Source: Lachnospiraceae bacterium (GTDB lineage: Bacteria; Bacillota; Clostridia; Lachnospirales; Lachnospiraceae). From it: DNA of 64,000 nucleotides. Each line of letters begins with the position of its first letter. Position 1 is the stretch's first letter. Below are positions 35,292 through 44,813 of the stretch, piece after piece. The translations under genes were made by a program, and so were the position numbers. The DNA is taken from assembly GCA_017936885.1 (NCBI GenBank), contig JAGBEO010000013.1, positions 248,001 to 312,000 of the forward strand, written 5' to 3'. The notes under the pieces were generated by a model. The model did not search any database. It was not told the origin of the DNA and saw only the letters and a program-made list of their open reading frames with translations.

Positions 35292-37514
35292 TCAGCCAAT
35301 GAAATATTCCGAAATATCAATACAGTTTAATAATGCCAAACCGTTCCTCTCATTACATTCCAGCCAGCTTGCACTTGCCCTGTTCCAGCAGCGCAGAGAA
35401 TAATTAAAGCGTTCCTCTGTGTATCTGCAGTGGGCATCCTCTCTGTTGAGCCGCTTAAGAATACAGTCTTCACAGGGAGTATCCCTATTCTGCAGTGCTT
35501 TATAACAGACATCCCCGATCTTAACCTCCGGAGACTTCATCAATACTTTCTTATTGATAAAGCTAAGCTCATAGGTATCAGGATTTACAATATATACGAA
35601 GCTGTCCAGATTATCAAATATGTCAATCTGTGTTACAAAATCCTGCAAACGGTCCATCAGGCCGATCTGCAGAATATGCGCCTCCAAAATACGGAACAGC
35701 GAACTGATCTCTTCCATCTGGCTTTCTTTAAATTCTAACTGTACATCCTCATGATTCTCAAATACAATGGCACCCTGAAATTGGCCCTTGGAGGTAATCG
35801 GATAATAGAGCATACTCTTAATTCCCTCAGCCCTAAAGTAATCATGCATCTCTTCTGCCGTCAGGTCATAGTCGTGGATAATAGAAGCCTTATGGAAAGA
35901 TTCATATAAGATTTCACTGACCACTCTCTTTAATTCGTAATGCTCCTTTGTCTCTTTACCTATTTCATATCCGGGCACCGTAAACTGTACCGTTCTGGAA
36001 ATCGGCAGTGCCTCATTACCGCAGACATAGCCGCGATGGAAATGATACTTGGCGGTCATCAATTCAAGAGTAGATCTCAGTGCAGATTCCATATCCTTAT
36101 CTTCAAACAGAATCTGCATTACCATATCCTCAATTTTGCGGTTCATATCCATGCCTTTTTCAGGAGCATATTCTGCATTCTTCCTGTTCGCATGATAAAC
36201 CATGGTAGTGGCCGCATCATATATCCTGTAACCGCATTTGCCGTTTGCCTTGGCCGTATATAAAGCCTTGTCCGCTTTATCAAAAAGCTCTTCATACTTA
36301 TTTCCGTGATACGGGAACACCGCAACACCCACACTACAAGTTACGGGAATGGACTGCTCTTCATGGTCATATGTATAATTTACCTTCTTGACGATGGTAG
36401 CTGCCATACGGTCCGCATCAAAGATTGAATTCAGATTTTTCATAAAAATCATGAATTCGTCGCCGCCGATACGTCCCACGATATCTCCGCCCTTGAAAAT
36501 ATCACTCAGCGTATTGGCCGCCTCAACCAGCACCTTATCCCCCTGAGAATGGCCCATGAGATCATTGACTTCCTTAAAATTATCCAGATCAACGATCATC
36601 AGGGCATTTAAAACACCCTTACCGCTTTCCGTGATGGCATTCCGGATCAACTGCATGGTCGCTTCCTTATTGTACAGACCGGTAGGTCCATCCTTCTCAG
36701 CCCGAAGCAGAAGTTCAAGCTCTTTAAGCTTCTTCTCATTGATGTTGATCATACGTCCGACGATTCTTGTCACGTACCCCTCAGACCCAAGAAGTGAAGT
36801 TAAATTGGCCTGATACCAGGTATACTCTTCATCAAACCATTTGATTCGAAACTCGATGGTATCATGCTTGGGGGACTTTAACAGTCCTTCCAGAACAGAT
36901 CTATAGTAGGCAACATCTTCTTCATAAATAGAAGTATCGTCAAACTTCTCCATGTATTTATTCTGAATCCTATCGCCTGCCATGCTGTAATCACCAGAAG
37001 ATTTAATCACCATAACATCCGTCTTGGCATTATAATCAATGATCCGCTCACCTTCCGCCTCAGACAGAATATGAAGCCGTTCTGCCTGCTGTTTCAGTTC
37101 ATCTTCCACATTTTTTCGTTCGGAAATATCCTGAATTACCGTAACGATAATATATTTGTTTCCTTCTCTGGCATACAGATTGCCCCTTACATACAGCCAA
37201 CGCAAACCGCCGCTGCCTGTTACGGTACGAAATTCCACATCCACTGCACCGTCATCCTTCAAAACATCCGCAATGGCCTGCCGGAACCTAGGCAAATCTT
37301 CCGGAATGATACTCATTTCTATCTTTTTCAGATATTTCGTGCCTTTGATTCTGGAATATCCAAGCATACGGAAAAATCCTTCGTTGGTAAAGATAGGCGT
37401 CAACTGTCCGTCTTCATATTCAAAGAAACATATACCGGCTATTATATTGTCAATCATGGAACCGAAAGATTCCATATTCAAATCCATTCCCATCTGCATA
37501 TCCCCAATGTACAT
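35292..37514 (-). CDS. PAS-GGDEF-GAF diguanylate cyclase with a cysteine-rich C-terminal PAS
   Basis: A 740-residue soluble signalling protein. N-terminal PAS (about 20-135), a second PAS-like domain (to ~265), a GGDEF domain with intact active site (RIGGDEFMIFMKNLNS), a GAF-like domain (about 470-620), and a final PAS-like domain carrying CYKALQNRDTPCEDC and CRYTEERF. The intact GGDEF predicts cyclic-di-GMP synthesis. The C-terminal Cys cluster is a possible redox or metal sensor; that is inference. No membrane segment. A terminator follows it and a transferase gene precedes it. Confidence 0.88.
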   Translation of the reverse strand: MYIGDMQMGMDLNMESFGSMIDNIIAGICFFEYEDGQLTPIFTNEGFFRMLGYSRIKGTKYLKKIEMSIIPEDLPRFRQAIADVLKDDGAVDVEFRTVTGSGGLRWLYVRGNLYAREGNKYIIVTVIQDISERKNVEDELKQQAERLHILSEAEGERIIDYNAKTDVMVIKSSGDYSMAGDRIQNKYMEKFDDTSIYEEDVAYYRSVLEGLLKSPKHDTIEFRIKWFDEEYTWYQANLTSLLGSEGYVTRIVGRMININEKKLKELELLLRAEKDGPTGLYNKEATMQLIRNAITESGKGVLNALMIVDLDNFKEVNDLMGHSQGDKVLVEAANTLSDIFKGGDIVGRIGGDEFMIFMKNLNSIFDADRMAATIVKKVNYTYDHEEQSIPVTCSVGVAVFPYHGNKYEELFDKADKALYTAKANGKCGYRIYDAATTMVYHANRKNAEYAPEKGMDMNRKIEDMVMQILFEDKDMESALRSTLELMTAKYHFHRGYVCGNEALPISRTVQFTVPGYEIGKETKEHYELKRVVSEILYESFHKASIIHDYDLTAEEMHDYFRAEGIKSMLYYPITSKGQFQGAIVFENHEDVQLEFKESQMEEISSLFRILEAHILQIGLMDRLQDFVTQIDIFDNLDSFVYIVNPDTYELSFINKKVLMKSPEVKIGDVCYKALQNRDTPCEDCILKRLNREDAHCRYTEERFNYSLRCWNRASASWLECNERNGLALLNCIDISEYFIG

Positions 37515-37551
37515 TTATATCCTTATTTTCTCATAGGAACCCTGATTCTGT

Positions 37552-38226
37552 CTAATACTTTTCTGCTATTTCACCCTTTTTTTTGTAAATACTGTCAGCA
37601 GGAATAAATCCTCTTACCATAGAGGTCGGATATACATTAGACTGTCTGCCGATTACCGTACCGGGATTTAACACGGAATTACATCCTACCTCTACATGAT
37701 CTCCCAGCATGGCTCCGAATTTCTTAAGGCCTGTCTCACACTGCTCCTCCCCAGCCCTTACCACGACGAGCGTTTTATCGCTTTTGACATTGGAGGTAAT
37801 GGAACCGGCTCCCATATGCGCTTTATATCCTAAAATACTGTCACCTACATAATTGTAATGAGGCACCTGCACCTTATTGAACAGGATTACATTCTTAAGC
37901 TCCGTGGAGTTTCCAACCACGGCACCTTTTCCTACAATCGCATTACCCCTGATAAAGGCACAATGTCTGATCTCCGCTTCCTCGTCAATGATCGCCGGAC
38001 CATTGATACAGGCACTTGGAAATACCTTTGCAGACTTGGCAATCCAGACATTCTCGCCTCTTTTGTCATATTTATCTTCCGGCAGCGTATTTCCCAACGC
38101 TACGATGAACTCGCCGATCTTCGGTAATACCTCCCACGGATAAGTAACATCCTTAAAAATCTCTCCGGCGATTGTTTCCTCCAATGTATAGAGTGCATTT
38201 ATAGTCGTATCCTGCAATCCTGCCAT
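37552..38226 (-). CDS. Left-handed beta-helix nucleotidyl/acyltransferase-like protein
   Basis: A 224-residue protein made largely of hexapeptide repeats: VWIAKSAKVFPSACING, IIDEEAEIRHCAFIRGNAI, NSVLNPGTVIGRQSNVYP. This matches the C-terminal (LbH) half of GlmU-like proteins without the pyrophosphorylase domain; the acceptor substrate is unknown. I start at MAGLQDTTINALYT, which lies 1 bp past the topB stop, with AAGGAG upstream; the longer frame overlapping topB is less likely. Probably co-transcribed with topB. Confidence 0.83.
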   Translation of the reverse strand: MAGLQDTTINALYTLEETIAGEIFKDVTYPWEVLPKIGEFIVALGNTLPEDKYDKRGENVWIAKSAKVFPSACINGPAIIDEEAEIRHCAFIRGNAIVGKGAVVGNSTELKNVILFNKVQVPHYNYVGDSILGYKAHMGAGSITSNVKSDKTLVVVRAGEEQCETGLKKFGAMLGDHVEVGCNSVLNPGTVIGRQSNVYPTSMVRGFIPADSIYKKKGEIAEKY

Positions 38227-38227
38227 A

Positions 38228-40291
38228 TTACAGCTTTGCTCCTTTCTCAGACTTCGGATGCGCCGCATCCGGTTTATTTTTATAAAATTGTGATGCATAG
38301 TGAAATCTATGATACAATGCCGACTGATTATTCATCTGTTTCACGGCATTGGTTCTTCTTGTTATGAAATCATCCAGCTTCACCATATACTCATCTTCCG
38401 TGATCTCACCGCCTGCTACTAACGTAAGCCCTTTCTCCCAGCTTGCCGTCAGTCTGGGATCTAACAGCGGCTTAATAGAACCTGCCACCACTTCATAAAT
38501 CATCTCCCCCAGAAGAGTAGGCGTAATAATCTGGGTTTTCTTATTCAAATCAAGATACTTGATATTGACAAGCTTCTTAAGAATCTCTGCCCTGGTGGCA
38601 GAAGTACCGATGCCGCTTCCTTTGATCTGGGCGCGCAGTTCTTCATCTTCTATGAACTGTCCCGCATTCTCCATGGTCAGAATCATCGTACCGGAATTAT
38701 ACCGCTTCGGCGGAGAGGTTTCTCCTTCCTTCTTCTCCAGGCCTTTCAGCGTAAGCTCCGTTCCCTTTTTCAGCTTCTGCAGAATTTCAAGGAAAGATTC
38801 GTCACAGGCTTGTTCTGCTTCTTCCTTCTTCTCTTCTTTATCCTCATCTGCATTTCCTTCTGCTTTCTTCCTTGCAAAGGAATTGGCAGCCACCTTAAGG
38901 AAACCGGGCTGTGCCAGAACTTTGAAGGAGGAAAAGAAGGCTTCCTCTTTGATCTTCACTCCCAAACTGATCTTCTGGTATACGGCAGCCGGATAGAAAA
39001 TACTTAAAAATCTCCTGACGATAATCTCATATACCTTCGCAGAAGTCGAATGCAGGCCATTTAAGTTTCCCAATCCCTGTCCGGTGGGAATAATCGCATA
39101 GTGATCGGTGATCTGTTTATCATTCACATATCTGGTCTTGGCAATTCCTTTATAGCTGCCGTTCTCCAGTACCCGTGCGGCAAACCCGGCAGCAATACCG
39201 TAATTCTTAAGTCCGCCGATATTCTTGTGAATCTCCTTCGCCACAGCACTGGACAGCACTCTGGCATCCGTACGGGGATATGTGGTCAGCTTCTTCTCAT
39301 ATAATTCCTGTGCGATTCTCAAAGTCTCGTCAGGACTGATCTTAAATAATTTAGAACAATCATTCTGAAGTTCTGCCAGATTATATAGTAACGGAGGATT
39401 TTTCGTCTCCTTCTTTTTCTCGATTCTTTCTACAACCGGAACAGGCGCTCCTTCTGTCAAACCGGCGATAAAGGCATCCGCGTCCTTCTCTTCCAGAAAA
39501 CCGTTATCTTTATATAGTAAAGGGGACTGATAATATTTAGAGCCTTCCGTGGCTTTCCATTCGCAGGCACACTCATGCCCCTCTATGTCAATCCGGGAAA
39601 CCACACGGTAAAACGGAATCTTAACAAACTCCCTGATCTCCCGTTCCCTGTTTACAACCATCCCCAGCACGCACGTCATCACCCGCCCTACGGATACCAC
39701 TGCCCTGTCCGCTTTCAGATAGGACTTAATGGGATTGCTGTATTTTAATGTCAGTACACGTGAGAAATTAATTCCCATCAGATAATCTTCTTTGGCTCTA
39801 AGGTAGGCGGCATGGGACAGATTATCATACGCGGACAAGTCCTTCGCCTCTCTAATCCCCCGCAAAATCTCTTCCTCAGTCTGGGAATCAATCCAGACCC
39901 TTTTCCTAACCTTGCCGACTACATGAGCCTGCTGTTCCACAAGCCTGTATATGTACTCTCCTTCCCTTCCCGAGTCGGTGCACACATAAATCGTCTCCAC
40001 ATCCTCCCTGTTTAAGAGACTGCTCACGATTCCGAACTGTTTCTTCACACTGTCTATCACTTCATACTTGAAGTCTTTTGGTATAAAAGGAATTGTCTCT
40101 AATGACCATCTTTTATATTTCTCATCATAGACTTCCGGATAGCTCATCGTCACCAGATGCCCTACACACCATGTCACAACCGCTTCATCCGACTCCATAT
40201 AGCCGTCTTTATTCTTCATATTGTACTTCAAAGCTTTGGCAAATTCCTTTGCAACACTGGGCTTTTCCGCAATAAATAAACTCTTTCCCAT
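38228..40291 (-). CDS. topB: DNA topoisomerase III
   Basis: A 687-residue type IA topoisomerase that relaxes and decatenates DNA. It begins with the Toprim segment KSLFIAEKPSVAKEFAKAL, contains CTDSGREGEYIYR (acidic metal-binding residues), and the active-site Tyr in KKLTTYPRTDARVLSS. Length and order fit TopB. Lys/Glu-rich insert around residues 480-510 (EGNADEDKEEKKEEAEQ) is a probable flexible loop. Present as a core-like copy rather than the plasmid-type short form. Confidence 0.93.
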   Translation of the reverse strand: MGKSLFIAEKPSVAKEFAKALKYNMKNKDGYMESDEAVVTWCVGHLVTMSYPEVYDEKYKRWSLETIPFIPKDFKYEVIDSVKKQFGIVSSLLNREDVETIYVCTDSGREGEYIYRLVEQQAHVVGKVRKRVWIDSQTEEEILRGIREAKDLSAYDNLSHAAYLRAKEDYLMGINFSRVLTLKYSNPIKSYLKADRAVVSVGRVMTCVLGMVVNREREIREFVKIPFYRVVSRIDIEGHECACEWKATEGSKYYQSPLLYKDNGFLEEKDADAFIAGLTEGAPVPVVERIEKKKETKNPPLLYNLAELQNDCSKLFKISPDETLRIAQELYEKKLTTYPRTDARVLSSAVAKEIHKNIGGLKNYGIAAGFAARVLENGSYKGIAKTRYVNDKQITDHYAIIPTGQGLGNLNGLHSTSAKVYEIIVRRFLSIFYPAAVYQKISLGVKIKEEAFFSSFKVLAQPGFLKVAANSFARKKAEGNADEDKEEKKEEAEQACDESFLEILQKLKKGTELTLKGLEKKEGETSPPKRYNSGTMILTMENAGQFIEDEELRAQIKGSGIGTSATRAEILKKLVNIKYLDLNKKTQIITPTLLGEMIYEVVAGSIKPLLDPRLTASWEKGLTLVAGGEITEDEYMVKLDDFITRRTNAVKQMNNQSALYHRFHYASQFYKNKPDAAHPKSEKGAKL

Positions 40292-40339
40292 AATTTTCCA
40301 TATATCCTGATTCTATATGCTGCCTCATCACTTGCCGGT

Positions 40340-41701
40340 TTACAGATCCGTAATCTGCACAAGTTTCAAATTGGTTTTGATTTTAGCTTCCAGATTCAGC
40401 TTCTCATCAAAGCGGAATGCGGTATACATATAGATATAGTCTGCGTTTATCCTCGCCTTCTTCGCATAGATGAGCAGATTTTCATAATCCTCATATGTCA
40501 TCGGCCTCTCCCAATTACATAATCCAATCAGCGTATGTCCTTCCTCATCCTGCGCAATAATATCCAAAGCGCCCATTTTACCGATCCATTCTCCGATAGA
40601 ATCCAGTTCAATGGGCAGTCTGTGTCTGTCATTTAACTTAGCCAGGTGCTGTCTGCAGACCTGTTTAAAATATCTCGCCACATATTTTCTAAAATCCGGC
40701 ATCACATAACGATTACAGAACTCTCCCACGGAAAGGGTCTGTAAATCACTCATATGCGGATACATATACGTATAATAAAAATCTACGAAAGGATGGCTGA
40801 TTCTGTAAATTCCTTTCTGTACATTTTCTTTGCCGGCCGTATCATAGGAGAATACTTTCTCAACCAATTCCAGTTCAATCAGATTCTTCAGATACACGCT
40901 GATCTTGGCGCGCGAAAATTCCGTGTGAAGATATAAATCATTCAACTTATAATTTCCGGCTGCAATAGATGCCATGATCGTATTATAAACACTTGGTTCC
41001 CGCAACTGCTCTGTCAGCATCCGTTCCCCTTCCTCAAAGAGGAAACTGCCCGAATCCAGAATATTCCGGCATATGTTCTGCTGTATCGTCAGCCTGTCGT
41101 CAAACTGGTTCCACAGCCCCGGTATGCCGCCTAAAATAGCATACGCTTCTACGCATTCTTCAATACGGAAATTGGGAAATCTCTGCACAATATCTTCAAA
41201 AGGCATCTCCCGAATTTTCAAAAATCCGGATAATTCATAAGCCGCTTCCCCAATTCTGGTAATCATGCTGTTTTCAATCCAGCCAATGGAAGAACTGCAT
41301 AAAATAATCATCACATCATCCCGGTTCCACTGGCTGTGCACAAAGGATATGAGTTCCTTCATAAATCGGTCACTCACTTTAACAATGTGCTGGAATTCAT
41401 CGATTACAAGTACCGTCTTACCGCTGTTTCGATGAGCAATCTTAGCAAAAATATCATGAAAAGAAGGAAATTCATCCGCTGAGTATCCATCCATGATAAG
41501 CTGGCGTCCCCATTGATAAGCCTGTTCCCTTTCCGAACATGCCCTTGCAAGATAATAGTAATTCGGTTTATCCTGCATAAACTCTTTCACAAGAGCGGTT
41601 TTACCGATATACTTCTGACCATATACAACCAAAATCTGGCTTCCGTCTCTATCATAACAACTATTCAGATAATTCAGTTCCGCTACTCTCCCAAGTAACA
41701 T
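40340..41701 (-). CDS. Archaeal-type AAA ATPase with DUF234 domain
   Basis: A 453-residue STAND-like ATPase: Walker A at residues 28-36 (GQKYIGKTA), Walker B TVLVIDEFQHI near residue 103, a winged-helix part, and a C-terminal DUF234 region with PDFRKYVARYFKQVCRQHL and IIAQDEEGHTLIGLCNW that has a PD-(D/E)xK-like look. Such proteins are frequent in archaea and anaerobic bacteria, often as lineage expansions; function is not known. It is monocistronic between topB and the EAL gene. Confidence 0.85.
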   Translation of the reverse strand: MLLGRVAELNYLNSCYDRDGSQILVVYGQKYIGKTALVKEFMQDKPNYYYLARACSEREQAYQWGRQLIMDGYSADEFPSFHDIFAKIAHRNSGKTVLVIDEFQHIVKVSDRFMKELISFVHSQWNRDDVMIILCSSSIGWIENSMITRIGEAAYELSGFLKIREMPFEDIVQRFPNFRIEECVEAYAILGGIPGLWNQFDDRLTIQQNICRNILDSGSFLFEEGERMLTEQLREPSVYNTIMASIAAGNYKLNDLYLHTEFSRAKISVYLKNLIELELVEKVFSYDTAGKENVQKGIYRISHPFVDFYYTYMYPHMSDLQTLSVGEFCNRYVMPDFRKYVARYFKQVCRQHLAKLNDRHRLPIELDSIGEWIGKMGALDIIAQDEEGHTLIGLCNWERPMTYEDYENLLIYAKKARINADYIYMYTAFRFDEKLNLEAKIKTNLKLVQITDL

Positions 41702-41759
41702 ACATTACCTCACGATATTTCTTATACTCCCATAATATCCATCGCGAAGAATGCCTCTT

Positions 41760-43481
41760 TTAGCATTCCCTCGCCAGCAGTTCTTCTATATCCTCCGATG
41801 GCATCGGTTTTCCGAGATAAAATCCCTGAATGATATCACAGGAAATCTCATTCAGATAGCGGAATTGTTCTTCCGTCTCAACACCCTCCGCAATCGTTTC
41901 AAAACCTAACTTTTTGACCATGTAAATAATGGATTCCGTTATGATTTTAGTATTCTCGTCCGTAATTACCGTATCAATAAAGGATTTATCAATCTTAAGC
42001 GTATCAATCGGCAAACCTTTCAGATAAGACAACGAAGAATATCCCGTGCCGAAATCATCCAAAGATATCTTTATCCCAATATCTCTCAATACAGCTAATT
42101 TCTCGGTTATTTCTTCAAAGTCATCGATCAAAATGGACTCTGTAATCTCTAACTCTATCTCATATGGCGAGACTTCATATTTTTTAAGAATATGTAAAAC
42201 TTTATCTATAAAATCGGGCTGCTTATACTGAATCGCCGAGATATTAAGTGATATGATCATAGGATAATGGAATTTCTTTTTCCACTGCGCATACGCTTTC
42301 AGGCTTTCTTCGATCACCCATGTTCCGATGGGGATGATCGCGCCGTTTTTCTCCGCTATCGGTATAAAGACTGCCGGACTGATCATTTTTCCATTGTCAT
42401 CTTTCCAACGTATCAGCGCTTCCACTCCACGCAGCGCTTTGTCTGCCGTGCGAAACTGCGGTTGGAAATACATCGTAAAGTTCTGTGCAAAAACGGCTTC
42501 CTTCAGTTTATTTTCTATACTTACATTTTTCAAAAATTCATCCAGTATGGCGCCGTCAAAATACTGAATCTTATCTTTCCCGAGGCTCTTTGCCTTAAAC
42601 ATAACGATTTCGGCACAGTTAATAAGATCTAATGTGGTAGTCGCCGCCTCCGGATATTCAGCAACACCTACGCTTGCCGTAATATAGATTTCCTGCCCGT
42701 TTGTCAGTACAAAAGGTTTCTTAAACCGTTCCTTAAGCGTCCGGTAAATGGTCTCAACGCTCCTCGCTCCGCAGGGACTATAGACTGCAATACAATAAAC
42801 ATCACTGTTAAAGTGGGCGATATGTATATTATCATTCATCATCTCAAATAAAAACTGCCCGACTGCCTGAACAACCTCATCGCCGATAATAATTCCCATA
42901 CCGTCGTTGATTCTGCGAAAATCATCCAAATCAACAAACATGACGGCTACTATCTCATTTTCTTCCTGAGCCCGTCTCACAAATTCTCCCAGCAATCTGA
43001 CAAAGTAATTTCTGTTATAAAGCCCCGTCAAAAGATCATAATACGCCATATAGGTCAATTCATCATTCTGCACATTAAACTTCGTCACGTCCTTAAAGCG
43101 GATGATCTTGTCAGTAGGATTACTCATCTCATCATATATGATATTGACTTCTACCTCGATACAAATACGGTTCTCTTTTAATTTCACTTCTATCGTCTGA
43201 CTTTTCATACCCTGCTTCTCTATGAAAAGCACTTCACGAAGAGGAATAACATCTTTCTCCTCCACAAAATCATACAATTTCGTCAATTCTTTCATATCCG
43301 TAATCGTAAACGGAAAGAAATGACTCCAGTTCGCTATCGTTTGTATCCGTTTCTCTTCATAGTTATAATACAAAAACGCACTGCTGGATGTCTCACAAAT
43401 CAACCGAAGCATTTTCTCGTCCCTGATCAGCTTTTGGTTCATCGCGCTTAATAGGTCTATTTGATATTTCAGTTCTTCCAT
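41760..43481 (-). CDS. EAL-domain cyclic-di-GMP phosphodiesterase with degenerate GGDEF
   Basis: A 573-residue soluble protein: PAS-like N-terminus (to ~130), a GGDEF domain whose active loop reads AHFNSDVYCIAVY, so the GGDEF residues are lost, and an intact EAL domain: GVEALIRWKDD, LNISAIQYKQP, LEITESILIDD, SLDDFGTGYSSLSYLKGLP, KIDKSFI, and AEGVETEEQ. It should hydrolyse cyclic-di-GMP; the dead GGDEF probably binds GTP as an allosteric input. It complements the synthase at 35-37 kb. Confidence 0.9.
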   Translation of the reverse strand: MEELKYQIDLLSAMNQKLIRDEKMLRLICETSSSAFLYYNYEEKRIQTIANWSHFFPFTITDMKELTKLYDFVEEKDVIPLREVLFIEKQGMKSQTIEVKLKENRICIEVEVNIIYDEMSNPTDKIIRFKDVTKFNVQNDELTYMAYYDLLTGLYNRNYFVRLLGEFVRRAQEENEIVAVMFVDLDDFRRINDGMGIIIGDEVVQAVGQFLFEMMNDNIHIAHFNSDVYCIAVYSPCGARSVETIYRTLKERFKKPFVLTNGQEIYITASVGVAEYPEAATTTLDLINCAEIVMFKAKSLGKDKIQYFDGAILDEFLKNVSIENKLKEAVFAQNFTMYFQPQFRTADKALRGVEALIRWKDDNGKMISPAVFIPIAEKNGAIIPIGTWVIEESLKAYAQWKKKFHYPMIISLNISAIQYKQPDFIDKVLHILKKYEVSPYEIELEITESILIDDFEEITEKLAVLRDIGIKISLDDFGTGYSSLSYLKGLPIDTLKIDKSFIDTVITDENTKIITESIIYMVKKLGFETIAEGVETEEQFRYLNEISCDIIQGFYLGKPMPSEDIEELLAREC

Positions 43482-43496
43482 GTACTATACCCCTAT

Positions 43497-43527
43497 TGCC
43501 ATCCGAAACATAAAATTCCGGATGGCA
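43497..43527. promoter_or_regulatory. Hairpin between asd and the EAL gene
   Basis: A perfect 9-bp stem (TGCCATCCG/CGGATGGCA) with a 13-nt loop, 37 bp past the asd stop and just upstream of the EAL gene. No T-tract; either a weak terminator for asd or a leader structure for the EAL gene. Confidence 0.5.
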
Positions 43528-43564
43528 TATTCCCAATATTTTTATTTTTACTTCCCCATATTAT

Positions 43565-44650
43565 TTATTTCTTTGTGATATACCCTTTTGCTTTCAATGT
43601 CTCAGCACACAGAACAGCTCCCCCTGCTGCACCACGTACGGTATTATGAGACAGCCCCACAAATTTCCAGTCGTATACACTATCCTCGCGGATACGTCCG
43701 ACACTGATACCCATACCATTCTCATAGTCAACGTCCAGTTTAACCTGCGGACGGTTGTCTTCTTCCATCACCTGAATAAACTGCTTCGGCGCACTCGGAA
43801 GTTCTAACTCCTGCGGAAGACCTTTGAAATTAAGAAGCTTCTCAACAAGCTGCTCCTTGGTAGGTTTCTTCTTAAATTTCACAAATACGGCTGCCGTATG
43901 TCCGTTCAATACAGGTACACGGATACACTGACAAGTGATTACAGGGCTGGTAGCAGGAACAATTTCACCGTTCTCCACTTTACCCCAGATTCTAAGAGGC
44001 TCTTTCTCGCTCTTCTCCTCTTCTCCGCCGATGTATGGAATTACATTCTCCACCATCTCAGGCCAGTCTTTAAAGGTCTTACCGGCGCCGGAGATTGCCT
44101 GATATGTAGTAGCTACGACTTCATATGGCTCGAACTCTTTCCATGCAGTAAGGACAGGCGCATAACTTTGAATGGAACAATTAGGTTTTACAGCAATAAA
44201 TCCTCTGGTTGTACCAAGACGTTTCTTCTGTGCTTCAATAACATCAAAGTGCTCAGGATTGATCTCCGGCACTACCATAGGTACATCCGGTGTCCAGCGG
44301 TGTGCACTGTTGTTGGACACAACAGGTGTCTCTGTCTTAGCGTATTCTTCCTCTATCTTCTTAATTTCTTCCTTCGTCATATCTACTGCTGAAAATACGA
44401 AATCTACTTCGGCAGCAACATTTTCTACTTCGTTGACATTCTTGACAATAATATTCTTAACAGCCTCCGGCATGGGGGTTGTCATCTTCCATCTGCCGCC
44501 GACAGCTTCCTCATAGGTCTTGCCTGCGGATCTGGGACTTGCCGCAATTGTTGTCACCTCAAACCAAGGATGGTTCTCTAAGAGAGCGATAAATCTCTGT
44601 CCTACCATACCCGTTCCACCTAAAATACCAACTTTCAATTTTTCACTCAT
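43565..44650 (-). CDS. asd: Aspartate-semialdehyde dehydrogenase
   Basis: This enzyme reduces aspartyl phosphate to aspartate semialdehyde for lysine, threonine and methionine synthesis. The 361-residue protein has the NADP-binding loop GILGGTGMVGQRF, the catalytic Cys in VKPNCSIQSYAPV and the His in NGHTAAVFVKF. The length and the NCSIQ context match the archaeal/fungal-type branch rather than the E. coli type. The ATG at MSEKLKVGI has GAGGAG upstream. A structured leader separates it from argH. Confidence 0.94.
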   Translation of the reverse strand: MSEKLKVGILGGTGMVGQRFIALLENHPWFEVTTIAASPRSAGKTYEEAVGGRWKMTTPMPEAVKNIIVKNVNEVENVAAEVDFVFSAVDMTKEEIKKIEEEYAKTETPVVSNNSAHRWTPDVPMVVPEINPEHFDVIEAQKKRLGTTRGFIAVKPNCSIQSYAPVLTAWKEFEPYEVVATTYQAISGAGKTFKDWPEMVENVIPYIGGEEEKSEKEPLRIWGKVENGEIVPATSPVITCQCIRVPVLNGHTAAVFVKFKKKPTKEQLVEKLLNFKGLPQELELPSAPKQFIQVMEEDNRPQVKLDVDYENGMGISVGRIREDSVYDWKFVGLSHNTVRGAAGGAVLCAETLKAKGYITKK

Positions 44651-44685
44651 TGTTTCTCTCCTCATATTTCCTTTCTATTATTTAA

Positions 44686-44800
44686 GTGATTGCAATACTC
44701 ATCACAACGTCCTTTTAACGATGCAGATTGTATAAACACAAACAGCCTCCTGGAAACGTTGGTACTTGAGAGTTTCTTTCAAACCCAGTACCGCAATCAC
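44686..44800 (-). promoter_or_regulatory. Structured leader of asd, riboswitch-like three-way junction
   Basis: In minus-strand RNA an 8-bp closing stem (GTGATTGC/GCAATCAC) encloses two adjacent hairpins: one closed by GTACT/AGTAC with an inner GGTTT/AAACT stem, one closed by CAACGT/ACGTTG with a ~45-nt interior. Hairpins abut with no gap, and an 11-nt single strand TGATGAGTATT joins back to the closing stem. No known class (lysine, T-box, purine, THF) matched by eye. Confidence 0.45.
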
Positions 44801-44813
44801 CCATTTCATAACA

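Noticed and set aside
44686-44800. Lysine riboswitch, T-box or hammerhead ribozyme in the asd leader
   Set aside because: Conserved core sequences of these classes are missing; TGATGAG alone is preceded by the wrong base and lacks the GAAAC partner of a hammerhead.
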